A DNA stretch of 64,000 nt from Cliona cf. orientalis (taxonomy: Eukaryota > Porifera > Demospongiae > Clionaida > Clionaidae), in assembly GCA_963930775.1 (NCBI GenBank), contig OZ005694.1:9502899-9566898 (forward strand). The letters are read 5' to 3'. Positions 30,980-44,600 of this stretch are shown here, in pieces. Position 1 is the stretch's first letter; each line of letters starts with the position of its first letter. Below the pieces are notes generated by a model. That model was not told where the DNA came from, did no database searches, and saw nothing but the letters and a program-made list of their open reading frames with translations. The position numbers and the translations under genes were made by a program.

Positions 30980-33014
30980 TTATCCGTGAAAAACGTCCAT
31001 TAGAGAAAGTAGCTGAGGAACCACCAGAGAAGCGTCCTCGACTTGAAGGAGAACATAGTAAAACAAGTGACGTTGATTCTCACTCAGCCAACATAGCTAT
31101 ATATATACATGTAGATAGTAATCCAGTCGTCCTTGACAAACATCCATTGGAGAAATTAGCTGAGGAAGCAGCAGAGAAGCGTCCTCGACTTGAAGGAGAA
31201 CGTAGTCACTGTGAAACAAATGACGTTGATTCTCACTCAGCCAATGTAGCTATAGATAATAATCCAGTTGTCTGTGAAAAACGTCCATTGGAGAAATTAG
31301 CCGAGCAAACAGTAGAGAAGCTTGAAGGAGAACGTAGTGAAACAAATGACGTTGATTATCACTCAGCCAATGTAGCTGCTATAGATAGTAATCCACTGTT
31401 GAAACACAGACCAAACTTGGATGCATTCTATTCCAACCAACCCGAAGTTCCTGAAGGCACATGGCCGCCAGTCAAGAAGACACAATATATAAACTTAGCA
31501 CTCATTAGAACAGAACTGGCAATTGACTTTAATAAGGAATTCTTGCGTCAGACGATTCGTGGTTCTGCTGATGACATCATGAAGGACAAGGATGACATTA
31601 AGTATGACGAGGTGTTTGCAGAGGTGGAGGAGGGTGCTCGGCTATTATTCGAAGGAAGGCCCGGGTGTGGCAAGACAACCATGATGAACAAAGTATCACA
31701 AGACTGGGCTAAGGGGAAGATCTTCTCTTCATGTCTGCTCTTTTTAGTTCACTTACGGAGGTTTGGAAATCGATCACATATCAATCTTGAAACTGTTCTT
31801 CGCTCTACTCCTGTTGAATTTCCTGATGAAGAATTTCGAGAACTAGTTGCGCAGATTGAAAGCAATCAAGGGAAAGGTATTGTATTTTCCCTGGATGGGC
31901 TGGATGAATATTGTCCTGAAAAGAAATATAAGAAGACCACCTTCATACACAAATTAATTAAAGGAGAGGTCCTTCCAAAATCTACAGTGATTGTGGCATC
32001 ACGACCAGCTGCTTCTCAAAAATATCGAAGAGATTCTACCAAATGTATTGAGGTGCTTGGATTTTTAAAAGAGCAAATATATGAGTACGTAGATAGTTAT
32101 TTTGATGGGAAGAAGAACAAGGATTCGTTAGTGTTTGGACTTAAGACATACCTGGAGCATCATCCCAATGTCATGCACATGTGCTACCTTCCTCTACACA
32201 TGGCAATGGTCACGTATCTTTACAAAGTTGAAGGAGCTTCTCTTCCTCAAACCGAGACTGAAATCTATCGCCACTTCACACTTTCCACTTTACTACGATC
32301 TATTCGTAAGAGAAATGACACAGAGATGGAAACTGATGATGAAGAATTTTATTTATCTTCTTTTGATGACTTGAAGCCAGAGGATAGAGACATACTTGAT
32401 TGTATTCTTAAATTTGCTTATGAAGCCACTGTAGTCAATCCACAGCAGGTATTCTCAGCTGAAGAAGTGAAAAAATTCAATGATAATTTGCTCGGTTTAG
32501 TAGTTTTCGACAAACAATTTGCAAGATATGGACTCAAGGAGATCTACACCTTTCTACATCTTACCTTTCAAGAATTCCTTTCTGCTTGTCATATTGTACA
32601 GCTTGATTCTCAAGCCCAGAAGGAAATTATTTTGAAGTATGGGAGCAATAAAAATTTAGGAGTTGTTTGGAAATTTTACTGTGGAATGACACAGTTTTCC
32701 GGTGAAAAAATGCACAATTTCGAACAATTGGTTGAAAAAACAAAATCTGAGGTACTTCTTCATCTTCGCTGTGCTCACGAATCGCAACAAGATGTCTTAA
32801 GTACTCACATAATAAACTCATATGACTCAAAGATTGTTTTGAATTCATCGTCACTTAATCCTGCCGACTTCACTGCTCTGGGTTATGTGCTCACTCATTC
32901 TAGTGTTCCTGCTACTGAGCTTTCCATCACTTCATGTAACATTGGTCCTGAAGGTCTTTCTGCATTGGAGAAGGCAGTCAGTGTATCACCTCCTCCTACT
33001 CTAAAAACATTAAG
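30980..33014 (+). CDS. NLR copy 2: repeated linker and NACHT exon
   Basis: Acceptor ataatag|TTATCC, donor TTAAG|GTGATT; 2,035 bp, all open. The exon starts well upstream of its first ATG (31,147). Its first 130 or so residues hold three imperfect tandem units of about 40 residues, of the form KRPLEKLAEE...EKRPRLEGE...NDVDSHSANVA, with basic KRPRL patches that could act in nuclear entry or binding (inference). The NACHT domain follows, with Walker A GRPGCGKTT and Walker B GIVFSLDGLDEY. The winged-helix-like region (FLHLTFQEFLSACH) and the start of the first LRR come next. The sequence is closely similar to copy 1 through NACHT but differs in the linker, which in copy 1 has a single unit plus an aromatic-rich insert. 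Confidence 0.92.
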
Positions 33015-33103
33015 GTGATTCTGTTCGGTACATTGTTGTTGGAGTCACTTGATTATATATTATTATAATAATATCATCATGTTGCATATTTTATATTTTA
33101 CAG

Positions 33104-34033
33104 TTTTCACAAAACAAAGGTAAAGGAAGTGATTCCCAAATTATGTAGTGTTCTGACGAAATTCTCACAGTTGCGTAATCTTACGTAAGTAATTGACCAA
33201 GTAAATATACATGTATATGTAGCTAGTTATTATTACACTCATTTTCACTGGTTACTTTGTTGATTGCATCTGTGTGTTGTACACAGTCTCTCAAGCTGTG
33301 GCATCATAATGAGATCACTAAGTGAAATGGCTGCAATATTGCCAGCATTGGAGTCGGTAGAGCATTTGGAGTAAGTTACTGTTACTGTAATCAAAGTTGA
33401 AAGTAGCTACTAGCCTTGCTTCTAAACCAATATTTCAGAGCCTCTTATAGATCTTGTTTGCATGGCCTGGCCAAAATTAAATCTGCACTTTTGATGGGTC
33501 CTCTATATAATTATATGAGTCTATTTAAATATTTATGTCTAATTTTAGCTTATCATATAACGATTTCGCCAAAACGTCTGTGGAGGTTCTCCCTAATTTG
33601 CTCGGAAAATTACCAAAGCTGAAGAAGCTCGTGTGGTGAGGCAGTAGTACCCATTTGATTCACCTTGGTCGATTGCAATAATAATATTATTATATTAATT
33701 CTTTTTTGTGCAGGGTTGATGGTCTGCTTACTTCATCTTTATTTGATACCTTAATTGAAAGAGATGTTGAAATTAATTTGTAAGTATAAATATCAGATCA
33801 ATACATGTATACTAGGAAACAATGTGTTTTCTTGCTAATAGAGTTAACAAAAGATCCGAGAGCCCCATTCAAAGGTTGAGGTATATAATAATCGAAAGAT
33901 TCCATATTAATAAATAATATTTTGCTCACTTTTTGTGTAATTTCTTTTCAAGGCTCGGTGGTGTTGATGTCAATTCCGTTTCCAGGTACTTTCAAGCTCA
34001 CCCTTGTAGTGCAGTATTTGTTCAAGAGCTTGA
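33104..34033 (+). CDS. NLR copy 2: divergent LRR exons
   Basis: Exons 33104-33184, 33287-33370, 33549-33635, 33714-33779 and 33953-34033. The first matches copy 1 (2827-2907). The next four encode weaker LRR-like units (SLSSCGIIMRSLSEMAAILP; SLSYNDFAKTSVEVLP; a short unit; LLGGVDVNSVSRYFQAHP) and have lengths of 84, 87, 66 and 81 bp. All splice in phase 2 with consensus sites. Copy 1 lacks them apart from a relic near 2,981. They are either ancestral exons lost in copy 1 or exons captured by copy 2; the relic favours loss. Confidence 0.8.
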
Positions 34034-35620
34034 GTAAGTTGACAATGTACTTTGAATCTAAGTACCATATAGCCGGCAGGAATTAAATTTGGTGGTTGAG
34101 TCCAAAATCGCTATTGCAAGAATAATATTAGCGGATTTAAATTTGGCGGTTCGGTACAGGATTGCCATATGCATATATTCGAGTAGGAAATTTTGGTGGA
34201 TTTTAATTTGGCAGTTGTAATATAGACCTCCAAACAACCAAGTTTAATTTTCCGCCAAATTTTCCGGCTATACAGTATATTGCATGTGCATGTAGGTTGC
34301 TATTGTTCCCATAGCTATAGTCAGTGTGTGGTCCACACTCAATAGTAATATATCCCACACTTTTGAGCACTCATGGATCTCAGTGAAAGTTTGCTTATGG
34401 TATAGCTGTAGCTATGTAGCATGCTCACACACCGCATACGGCACGCACTAGACCAGCCGCGCCACATAGGTATGGTAATACCTCGCAGCTTTAATATCTA
34501 TGACCAGGCAGCACACATGGCTAGCTCCTAGAAGTCAATATTATGAGCCATCTAGTGCAAAACAATTATCCCTCTCCCAGTTGGTATGTTTCATACAGCT
34601 CATAGTAGCAGGAAATTTTCAAGGGGTTTGCAATTTTCGTAGATAGTCAACTAGCTGCAAAAATTAAACCCACGAAATATGCACAATTGTACAGTGTTTT
34701 ATGGGCATGATTGCATGCCCGCAAAATTAAATCCTCCCCTTATGAAACCTATATAAAATTATAGCCTTAAAGGCATTGTGTCATGATATAAGTGTGATTG
34801 GTACTAAATTTAGATCTAGTATATGGAGAACCGTGGACTCATGATGTGATACATCGTGAACAAACAAAAAAATATTGTCGCGCACTTGATCCTTGTGGAC
34901 TCCAGAATGCCATTGAAAACAAAGCAAGGACTTAAGTATATACTCATGGCGCTGCTAGAGGACTGGTATCTCTGTCTCCTTTTTGACCTACACTCTCTCA
35001 CTAAAGGTAAACCTACTCGTGGTATACTACCTTGCATGTGGTAGATCTAGCTAGACATAGACATCGCTACTCTGGCAAGGCCGACTCTCGCCCGTCCCCC
35101 TAAAAGACCTCTTACCTTTCACCGCTAGCTGAAGACCTTCCAGTTCCAACCCTCAAACCTTTCTTGGACCGATCACGTTCTACTGCTGCGAACTACCTAA
35201 AAACGTTGGAGGCTGCAAGGAGCTTCAAGGTAGGTACCGAAAAACGGCATTATAGCTACTGTACTCTAGGGTGCCGTACACTATGTAGCTGAGGCGCTTT
35301 TGAGAGGGCTACTATTCGCTTGGCTAACGCGATAAACGCATGCTACTCCCATAGAGCCCAATATATTCAATTCCCACCGATGGGCGTGGTAGGAACCTGG
35401 GCGGAACTTCCTGAAAGGGTGCTGAATATCATCACATTAAAATTCCTTCACACGTTTGTATGGAATCCTCCTATATCGTGGCACAATGCCTTCAAAATCC
35501 TAGTTACATGGATGTCCCTGATAGCATGCAGTATATGGGGTAGTCTGACCCTTTCAGGGGTAGTGTTTTTTGTAGGATTTAATAATAAGGCACATTTCTT
35601 GCTGTTGTTCATTCATGCAG
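34034..35620. other. Long NLR copy 2 intron
   Basis: It contains a MITE (34,063-34,277), a degenerate relative near 34,600-34,740, and unrecognised sequence around 34,800-35,560 with short open frames that show no family signature. Matching sequence is missing from copy 1, where the interval between the first two LRR exons is about 170 bp, so it was gained in copy 2 or lost from copy 1. Confidence 0.5.
34063..34277. repeat. MITE, GCCAAATT family
   Basis: It begins TACCATATAGCCGGCAGG and ends TTTCCGGCTATACAGTA, with internal AATTTGG/CCAAATTT arms, and is related to 16,933-17,153. Confidence 0.7.
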
Positions 35621-38600
35621 TCTCCATTGTAAAGGTGATACTGATGCTCAGTCTCTGGCTAAATGTCTCCCACATTGTATAAATCTTCAGCAATTAGAGT
35701 AAGCTATATTATTAGCATTGTCAGTGGCTTGACATGCATAATGTTGTAGTGCCATGCATCTCTGCTCTGAATTTAGCTGTTGAATTTAATATCGTAATGC
35801 ATTTAAGGCAGTGACTGTCATTAGGTAGTGGTCCATAATTAAACTTTTGAACTGCACGTTTAATTTATTGTTAATCATGCAGTGTTTGAATTCCAGGTAT
35901 GTGACTTTCTTAAATACTGGTCATATATATAATTACCGTATACATGTGGAAGTTTCGATTTCTCCAAGCCCAGCTACCTTTGTGTTTTGGTGGATAAAGT
36001 TTTTTGCCAATGCGGTCATAGTTGGCATATATCCTCTATGCAATCAATTATACAGGACAAAAATTAGCATGATAAACTTTTTACCAATGAGAGCAGGTAA
36101 CAAAATTGGTGAAGATTTTCTCCTGGCGAAAATTTCCATGTATACAGTAGTGCTTTTGATACACTCTTCCTCATCAGTAATACCAATAGTATACTGTAGG
36201 TTTTTGTTAATTAATCATATATACAACTCGGAGTCGGGAATTTATGTTTTATCATTAATTTTATATACAGTCTCAGGGGTAACAATATCAGTGATGCTGG
36301 TGCTCAAGCTCTGGCTGAAGGTCTCCAAAATTGTTCTAACCTGCAAACGTTAAAGTGAGTATTGACCCAAGTTTGACATGTATAAATAATATTGCCACTT
36401 GTGAGGTGGGAGCCAATTATGATTCATTTATAGATTATTGTTAATTATAGTCACTTGACTCAGGGATTTATGATTTAATATTCATATACAGTCTCAGGCA
36501 TAGCAACATCAGTGATGCTGGTGCTCAAGCTCTGGCTGAAGGTCTCCAACATTGTTCTAACCTACAAATGCTAGAGTGAGTGTATGACATGTATAAAACT
36601 TGTGAAGTGGGAGCTAGTTATAAGCCATAATTATTATTGCATGCCTTCTGAGCATAATTATGTACATGAATATTAATTTACAATGTATATTATGCCCATC
36701 ATTGAATGACCTGCACATGTATATGTAATTAGAGATCAAGCCACATAATTTCCCAAATCAGGAACTATAATGATTATGTAGTTATTACTGTTCACATACA
36801 GTCTTATGGAGAACAAGATAGGTAATACTGGTGCTCAGGCTCTGGCAGAATGTCTCCAGCATTGCACTAACCTCAAAGAGTTATTGTAAGTGATGTATGC
36901 ACCTTTCATATCTCCCCCTCCCCCCCCCCCCCCCCAACACACATGCCTAAATAAATTCTCACCTCCTGGAATATTTAATTATCACTGCAGAGGAAGGCTA
37001 TTGCCACAATTGTACATGTCACATATTATAATATAGATATAGCGCAGCTAGCTGCATAAAGTTTGTGGTGTACATGTAGGATACAAATATGACTTTATCA
37101 GATTCTTGATAACAAGTCACATGATAATAGTATGACCCTGGATCACTGTTTTTGTTATTCCATACAGCCTCTATGGAAACAATATTGATGGTTCTGGTGC
37201 TCAAGCTCTGGTGGAATATCTCCCACATTGCACTAACCCACAAAACCTAAAGTAAGTTCAAGGGCTATAGCCACTGATTCTGCATGTACCTGACCTTGGC
37301 CTGCATGTGATTAATCAGCATGTATGTACAAAAGATGAAATAGTTGATATTTATGATCCGTACAGTCACCAGCTAGATTAGGTATCTGAGCAAGAAGTGA
37401 TTTATTGATTTATGGTGAAGCCTGAGGCAAATAGGCCACTAAACTGTCCAGTTCAAGTATTATAGCCAATTTATAATGCTGAGTAAAGGAAAACTATCAG
37501 GTGTAACCACAGCTTGCATATAAAGTGCTTTCCCTCAGCTGCTACATACCCCATGTCAATAATATTGTTTTTGTGGGACTCCAGGATCGTAACTATTGTG
37601 ATAGTGTTTGTTGTTTATATTAAAGTCTCAGGGATAAGAACATTGATGCTGCTGGTGCTCAGAGTTTGGCAAACGGTCTCCAGTATTATACTGACATTCA
37701 GAAGTTAGAGTAAGCAACTATGATCACATAATAATTGATCATAATTTTGTTCTGTCCTAGTTACATAGAGTGCATGGAAAGGGGCATTGTTATTTTAACA
37801 GTATGTACACGTGGATTAAAGCGGGCAATTGTTCATTCACTTGAACTCTGTACTCAGAGAGAAATGTTGCTAGTGGGGGGAACTACCCTAAAAATAACCC
37901 AGACTTGCCCATATTATGTATCAACAGTTACTATAACTTATTCATACAGTCTCAAGGGGAACAACATTGGTACTGCTGGTGCTCAGGCACTGGCAGAAGG
38001 TCTCCAGCATTGTACTAGCCTTCAAGACCTAAAGCAAGTTATCTGTGTTAACAGTGCATGCCCATGGTTGTGATGTGATTTCTGGATTACGAATCATGAT
38101 GTTGCTCACATGTACAGTCTCGAGGGGAACAAAATCAATGGTGCTGGTGCTCAAGCTCTGGTAGAAGGCCTTCAGCATTGCACTAACCTTCAAAAATTAA
38201 AGTAAATAATCTTTATGTTGACTCATCACATTTATTTTGTGTGTCGATCTGTCTACTAGTACTGTTATAGTACTCTTGTGCATGTATGTGGGAAAGCAGT
38301 GCACTAACCTTCAAGAGTTACAGGAAGAATCCTATATCAATACTAGGGGACTGCACGGCATTGTGGAGCGAGCCTCAGTGACAGTAAGCGTGCGACAGTT
38401 ATTTATGTTGCGCCACTCCCAACTAACTATAGGCTGCAGGATGCATGCTCGTAGCCTGGCCTCTCTCTTTTCTGCCGACTCTGTGTCTAATCTCTCACGT
38501 TGATACGCACTCATTTCCAGTAGCCTAGACTCCCTCTCTCTTGCAGCAATACTGGTGCTAAAAGAGGTCCTCTATATAAAACATTATTATTTGTTTGTAT

Positions 38601-41600
38601 ATAGTCTCGAGGGAAATAACATTGGTATTCCTGGTGCTCAAGCTCTGGCAGAAGGTCTCCAGCATTGTATTAACCTTCAAGAACTAAAGTGAGTGATCTA
38701 TGTGTTCACATAAGTGCATGCACGTGGTTGTAATTATTGCATTTAATTTCTGGAATACAAATCATAATATTGCTCACATGTACAGTCTCTATGGGAACAA
38801 AATCGAGGATGCTGGTGCTCAAGCTCTGGCAGAAGGTCTCCAGCATTGCGCTAACCTTCAAAAGTTAAAGTAAATAATCACTCATTACATTTGCCATAAA
38901 ATCTGGTTAATAAGCGCACATGCTTATTAAGCGCATATTTTTTAATAAGCGCATGCTTCCTTCCTGTTATTAAGTATTGTCTAATAAGCGCATGCGCCCA
39001 ATAAAGACGACAGTAAATAATCATTGTTCGATCAAGAGTATTCCATGCTCTACATGGCTAGAACTAATTTACCAACCTATTTTCGGATAGCCAGCTGCAT
39101 GAGATCGGCTATACTCAACAGTGCGATATTCCACTGAGACGAGTTCAGACTCTTGACCTGGACCAAAGCGAGTCTCGCCAAAGAAATTGGCTATTTTTCC
39201 ACGGTTTCGATCATACTCCCATGAACTATTACAGAGCTTAGTCCAAGAATCGCTGTGTCATGTGTGTTCATAACTTATTGCTAGTTTTGTGATTGAGCGC
39301 TCGAACATGCTGGCAGTGGGCGGGGCCAAAACTTCACTCTCTATTAAGCGCACATCGTCTAATAGGCGCATATTTCCTTACCACCAAGAGTGATAAATGC
39401 ATGCACTTATTGACCAGACTTTACAGTATTTTCTGTGTCAATCTGCTGTATTGTTTGTGCATGTATTATGGGAAAGCAATTCTGTTGATGATTAACCCCC
39501 AGTACATGCGCCAGAGGGTTATGGTAGTCGTTCTGTGTGTGTGTATCTATCTGATATCAAGCTAGCTGCTACATACCTCATTTATACGTTGAAAATTAGG
39601 TGTCATTAGGCTTTCTATGCTGATTTCAATGGATGCATTATGTGGATTTCGTTGAAAACGCTTTGTTCAAAAGTTCTGGTGATATTTGCTGACCACCACG
39701 GCCTTCTTTGCTTTTTGACCAACTCACGATGCACAAAAGGAACAGCGATGGCTTCTTTTCAAGAAGACTAGTATGTAGGACTAGCGATAATTCCTATAAC
39801 TTGACTGACTTATCACTAATCGTGGTAGACTATCAATAATGCTTCTTGGCTTATACTTTCTTTGTGTGTAATAAAACTGCTGATTAAGCATATAATATAC
39901 ACACGTGCATGGTCACGCTGTATATTACGTACGAATTGTATACAATCATAATTATATGCATAAGCACATGTGCATTCTTGTGGTTACTCTATGTTCTTGA
40001 CAATGTGGTGATAACAGGACGTACTGATGATAATTTGGGCTCGAGTTCTGTACAGTTTCAGTCAAAGTGCACTCTTAATAGAGTTTATGTGCCCTCACAT
40101 AGAATATGATGGTCAAGGGCATGTGTTGTATAGTTATGATTCTGATACAACCATTAGTCACATGAATCCTAGATCAAGAGTTATGATAATAAGTTTTATC
40201 GTATATTGAACTTTGACCCGTAATACAAACATTTGGGAAACGCGTGGGTGGAAACACGTATGATAATTTCCCATATCAGTCGTGTTCGTCACGTGCAAAA
40301 TCCGTATCATTTGTGTTCGTCACATGATCGCCATATATACATGTACAGTGTTGAAACGTTGAACAATGGTTGAACGTTGAGCGCCAGAGAAGAAAGTGAG
40401 TTGCTGCTATCAGTCATTTTTGTTGCCCGAGTTAGATAAATGAGCCACGGTGCCGCTGCCCTTACCTTACTTAGCTATACGCCTTAGTCTTCGGTGCCTG
40501 AAATGACGGCGGCCATCACCAAAACTTAAAGCAGTCCCTTCTTAGCTTTGCCGCTCGAACTGCTAAAGCTCCAGTACAGAATAGGCTTTTTAAATATACG
40601 ATAAATACCTTATTGCCATAGTAGAACGACGATTCCTCGGAAATACCGCTCGTTCATTGCCTTTTGCATTGTTACTCGTGCTTCGCACTCGTAACAATAC
40701 GCGGCAATGAGCTCGTGATATTTCCCGGTATCGTCGTTCTACTATGGCAATAAGTATATATTATTGTTCACATACAGTGTCGGATACAACGGTATTGGTG
40801 AAGCTGGCGCTCAAGCTCTGGCTATAGGTCTCCACCACTGGACTAACCTTCAAGAATTACTGTAAGCAACCTGAATTGATACACCACCTCCTGTGTTAAT
40901 TACCCCACACACATGAACAAGGGATAAAGTAGTCTTCTGAATCAGCCTATAATTAAAAAAAGTACGTTGTTAGTCTATCATGTGGACAAAGAATGCAAAA
41001 TCTGGAGGTCTAGTATCTGAGCTAAAAGCGGGGATGGGGAGTGAGCGAGCGAGCCCCCTTCGGCACCCACTTTGTATTTTTCATCACACACCTGCATATA
41101 CATGCCACAACAGTGTATTTTATTGATCATGCCTATCGATATCAATCAAAGGCTTATAGACCCCTCAGGAAGAGGATCATATATACCAATTAGCTGATCG
41201 TGTGCTTGCTGCAATACGTACATGCCAAATGTGTATAGGGAAATGTCAATAACAGAAATTTAGAAGGGGTAGCCCCAGGAGGATGTTCCCCCTAATATTA
41301 GATTCCACCCCGGCCCCCCTTTAAAATGTTAATTGTTATCACTAAGGCTTCCTCATTGACTCATAGATTGTAAATCACAAAATTTCTATAGGGGGTCACA
41401 CTCCCAGACTCCCCTAGAGACAATGGTATCTGATCACGAGTCATGCCCAAAAATATTACCCATGTACATGTATCAACTAATACTAATACTTGTTCATGTA
41501 CAGTCTCAAAGGGAACAGCATTGGTACTGCAAGTGTTCTCCAGCATCTTATCAGCCTATAGGACGTGTGTAGGGAAATATCATTAACAGAAATTTAGAAG

Positions 41601-44600
41601 GGGTAGACCCAGGACGATGTTCCTCCTAATATTATTAGATTTCAACCCACCCCCTTTAAAAGTCGTACTAATGTTAATTATGGTATTATCACAAGCAGTA
41701 AGGCTTCCTTATTGAGTCGTAGATTATTAATCACAAAATGTCTGTAGGGGGCCACACTCCCAGACTCCCCTAGAGACAATGGTGTCTGATCACGAGTCAT
41801 GCCCAAAAATATAATCCTGAGTTACCCATGTACATGTATCAACTAATACTTGTTCATGTACAGTCTCTTGGGGAACAACATTGGTACTGCTGGTTCTCAG
41901 TCTCTGGCAGAAGGTCTCCAGCATTGTACTAACCTTCAAAAGCTAAAGTGAGTGATCTAATACTATGTGTTAACACAATAATAGTTATAGTGCATGCACA
42001 TGGTTGTGATATTAAATTTATATTGAATTCTGGATTATAAATCGTGATGTTATTCACATGTACAGTCTCTATGACAACAAAATTGATGATGCTGGTGCTC
42101 AAGCTGTGGTAGAAGGTCTCCAACATTGCACTAACCTTCAAGTGCTAGAGTGAGTGATCTGTGTTTTTAACATGACATTGTTATAGTGCATGCACATGGA
42201 GTGGGTTGTGATATTATATATACTGTGGTTTTTACATTCAATGAAAAACTTGACCACATCCCCAGTAGCTACATAGTTCTAATGGTTCATATGGTAAAGG
42301 TTAGTCAATATAGTGCGTACACAGTCTAAGCCACATCGATGTCGGCGCCTCAATCGCAGAGATGGAGTCTGAGACCGACTCTCGGCTTCGAGTTTCGATG
42401 CTTCAATCGAAGGAGATGAACTCGACAGCACAGTACAGCTTCCGAACTTCAGATAGGTCGTGGCATTACGCGTGCTATAAATAGCGCAAGGCTAGCTATA
42501 TTTATCCACAGGATTACGTCAGCCAAGAGAACGCGTGAAGTTCTGCCAGCATTACTTGTCGGAGAAAGTAGCACTCAGCTTTTAATGTATTCGCTGGATA
42601 TGTATGTAAGTTAATATATGATTCTGTGGATTTTCAGGTCTCAGAAGTGTTCTGTAAAGGCTCTGAATTTTAGCGCTATGACGACATAGGTTACATCACA
42701 ATTACAACATAATTACCTAATAACCGCAAAAAAGTAAATTTATACTGGGGATGTAATATGTACTTCAAAATATGAATGTGCTTTTTTGCTCACCATAGAC
42801 ACAGTGGGTTTTATATGTATGCATGCGCCTATTGGTAAGAAACTTCGTTTGATAGTTATATATTATGCTTAAATGAACCCTTGACCATCTCCCCAGTAGC
42901 TGCACAGTGTAATGGTGCATGTGGTAAAAGGTCGTCAATAGAATGCGTACTCATCGATTGATGCTCGCCCCAGAAATCATGGAGATGGCGTCTAAGATCG
43001 ACTCTCATCCTTGATAGCGACAAGTTTCGATGCTTCAATCACAGAGACGAACTCGACAGCACAGTCCGAACTTCAGGTTGGTCACGCTGCTGCAGTCGCG
43101 CGCGGGCCAGCCCCTTGTGACAGTGATGCATGCTATATATAGCGCAAGGCTAGCTTTATTTATCCACGGCATTACGTAAGCCAAGAAAACACGTGAAGTT
43201 CAACCAACAGTACTTCTCAGAGAAAGTAGCGCTCAGCTTGTAATGTATTCGCTGGATACACGCGTAAGATACTCTACATATTTACTGATTTTCAAGTCCC
43301 AGAAAGGCTCCAGCGAGGCCCTAGATTTTTTCATAATTACCTCATAGGTTGCATCATAATTTCATCATAGATTACACTACAATTACCTCATAACCACAGA
43401 AAAGTAAATTGCTACTGGGGAGATAATATCAGTATAAAATTGACCACACCCACTTTATTATATGGATGATAAGGCTCACTACAAACAGCGACCAGGAAAC
43501 AGATGGGAGATTCTGCTTGATACAAATAAACCGAGCAATGCATTATGACATTGTGTAGATCTAGGCTGTATACATGACTGTACATGACCAACTACGAGTA
43601 ATAAGACTGGAAAGAATGTATGCACCCAAATCAAAGTTACTGTACCATATATATATACATGTTTTTCGCTGGATAAAAATTTCGCCAAGCCCAGCTACCT
43701 TGGTATTGCAGAAATATTTGGTGGAAAAAATTTTTACCAACGTGATAAAGGCCGCCATATCCCCTATGCAATCTTTAACAAAGTACAAAAATTTAGCGTG
43801 ATAAAATTTTGGCCAATGAGAGCAGGTGGTGAAATTTTTCTCCTGGCGAATGTTTCTGTGTATACGGTATGTGCTTAATTCCTAAACAATCCTCTCCTTC
43901 AGTATTCTAGTTTGTACTTGAGTGCACCATAGCATGTCAACTATATGATAGCTTGACTCATGTATAGTATATCACAGAATTAGCTAATTGCCCCTAATTA
44001 GCTATTACATGCAGGGCTATACTAATTGGTCTATCCATCTGTAAAAATTACCAGATCTCAAGATATAGAGTGGACAATAATATTATTATGATCGAAGTTA
44101 AAAATGGTGGTGTGACCAACTTTGCTTCTAAGGTCGTAGCTACACAGCTTTTTGATTGGCCACACCTTATAATGCTATTTCAACTGCACATGTTCAAGCT
44201 AGCTAGAAGGGCTGTCAAATCATAAAATGATCTATGGGACTGGGCCACCATGCTGCATGTGTTCTAGAGAGCTCTGGTTAATTGTGTATTGAGCCAATAC
44301 TGTATGGTAATGATATTACATGATTGTTGTTTCTTTAGCTTACAGGTAAATGCACTGACTGACAGCAGTGTTGGTTCCCTCAGTCAGCTCATAAGAACAG
44401 CCAAACAACTTAACAAATTGCTGTGAGTTGATGATGCATACTCAATCATAATATTATTACCGTACTTCTAAAAATCCACCCCTTCTAATTATTTGGCACC
44501 CTTTACCGAATGATTGAAAATAGTCTCTAATTTTCAGCAAAGGTCGTTGTAACCTCTAAAATTCGGCAAGTATTATGATTTTCATGCCAAAATGTTTGGA

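Noticed and set aside
34816-35037. Opposed 62-73-codon frames in an NLR copy 2 intron
   Set aside because: Short, overlapping on both strands, no start context or homology pattern.
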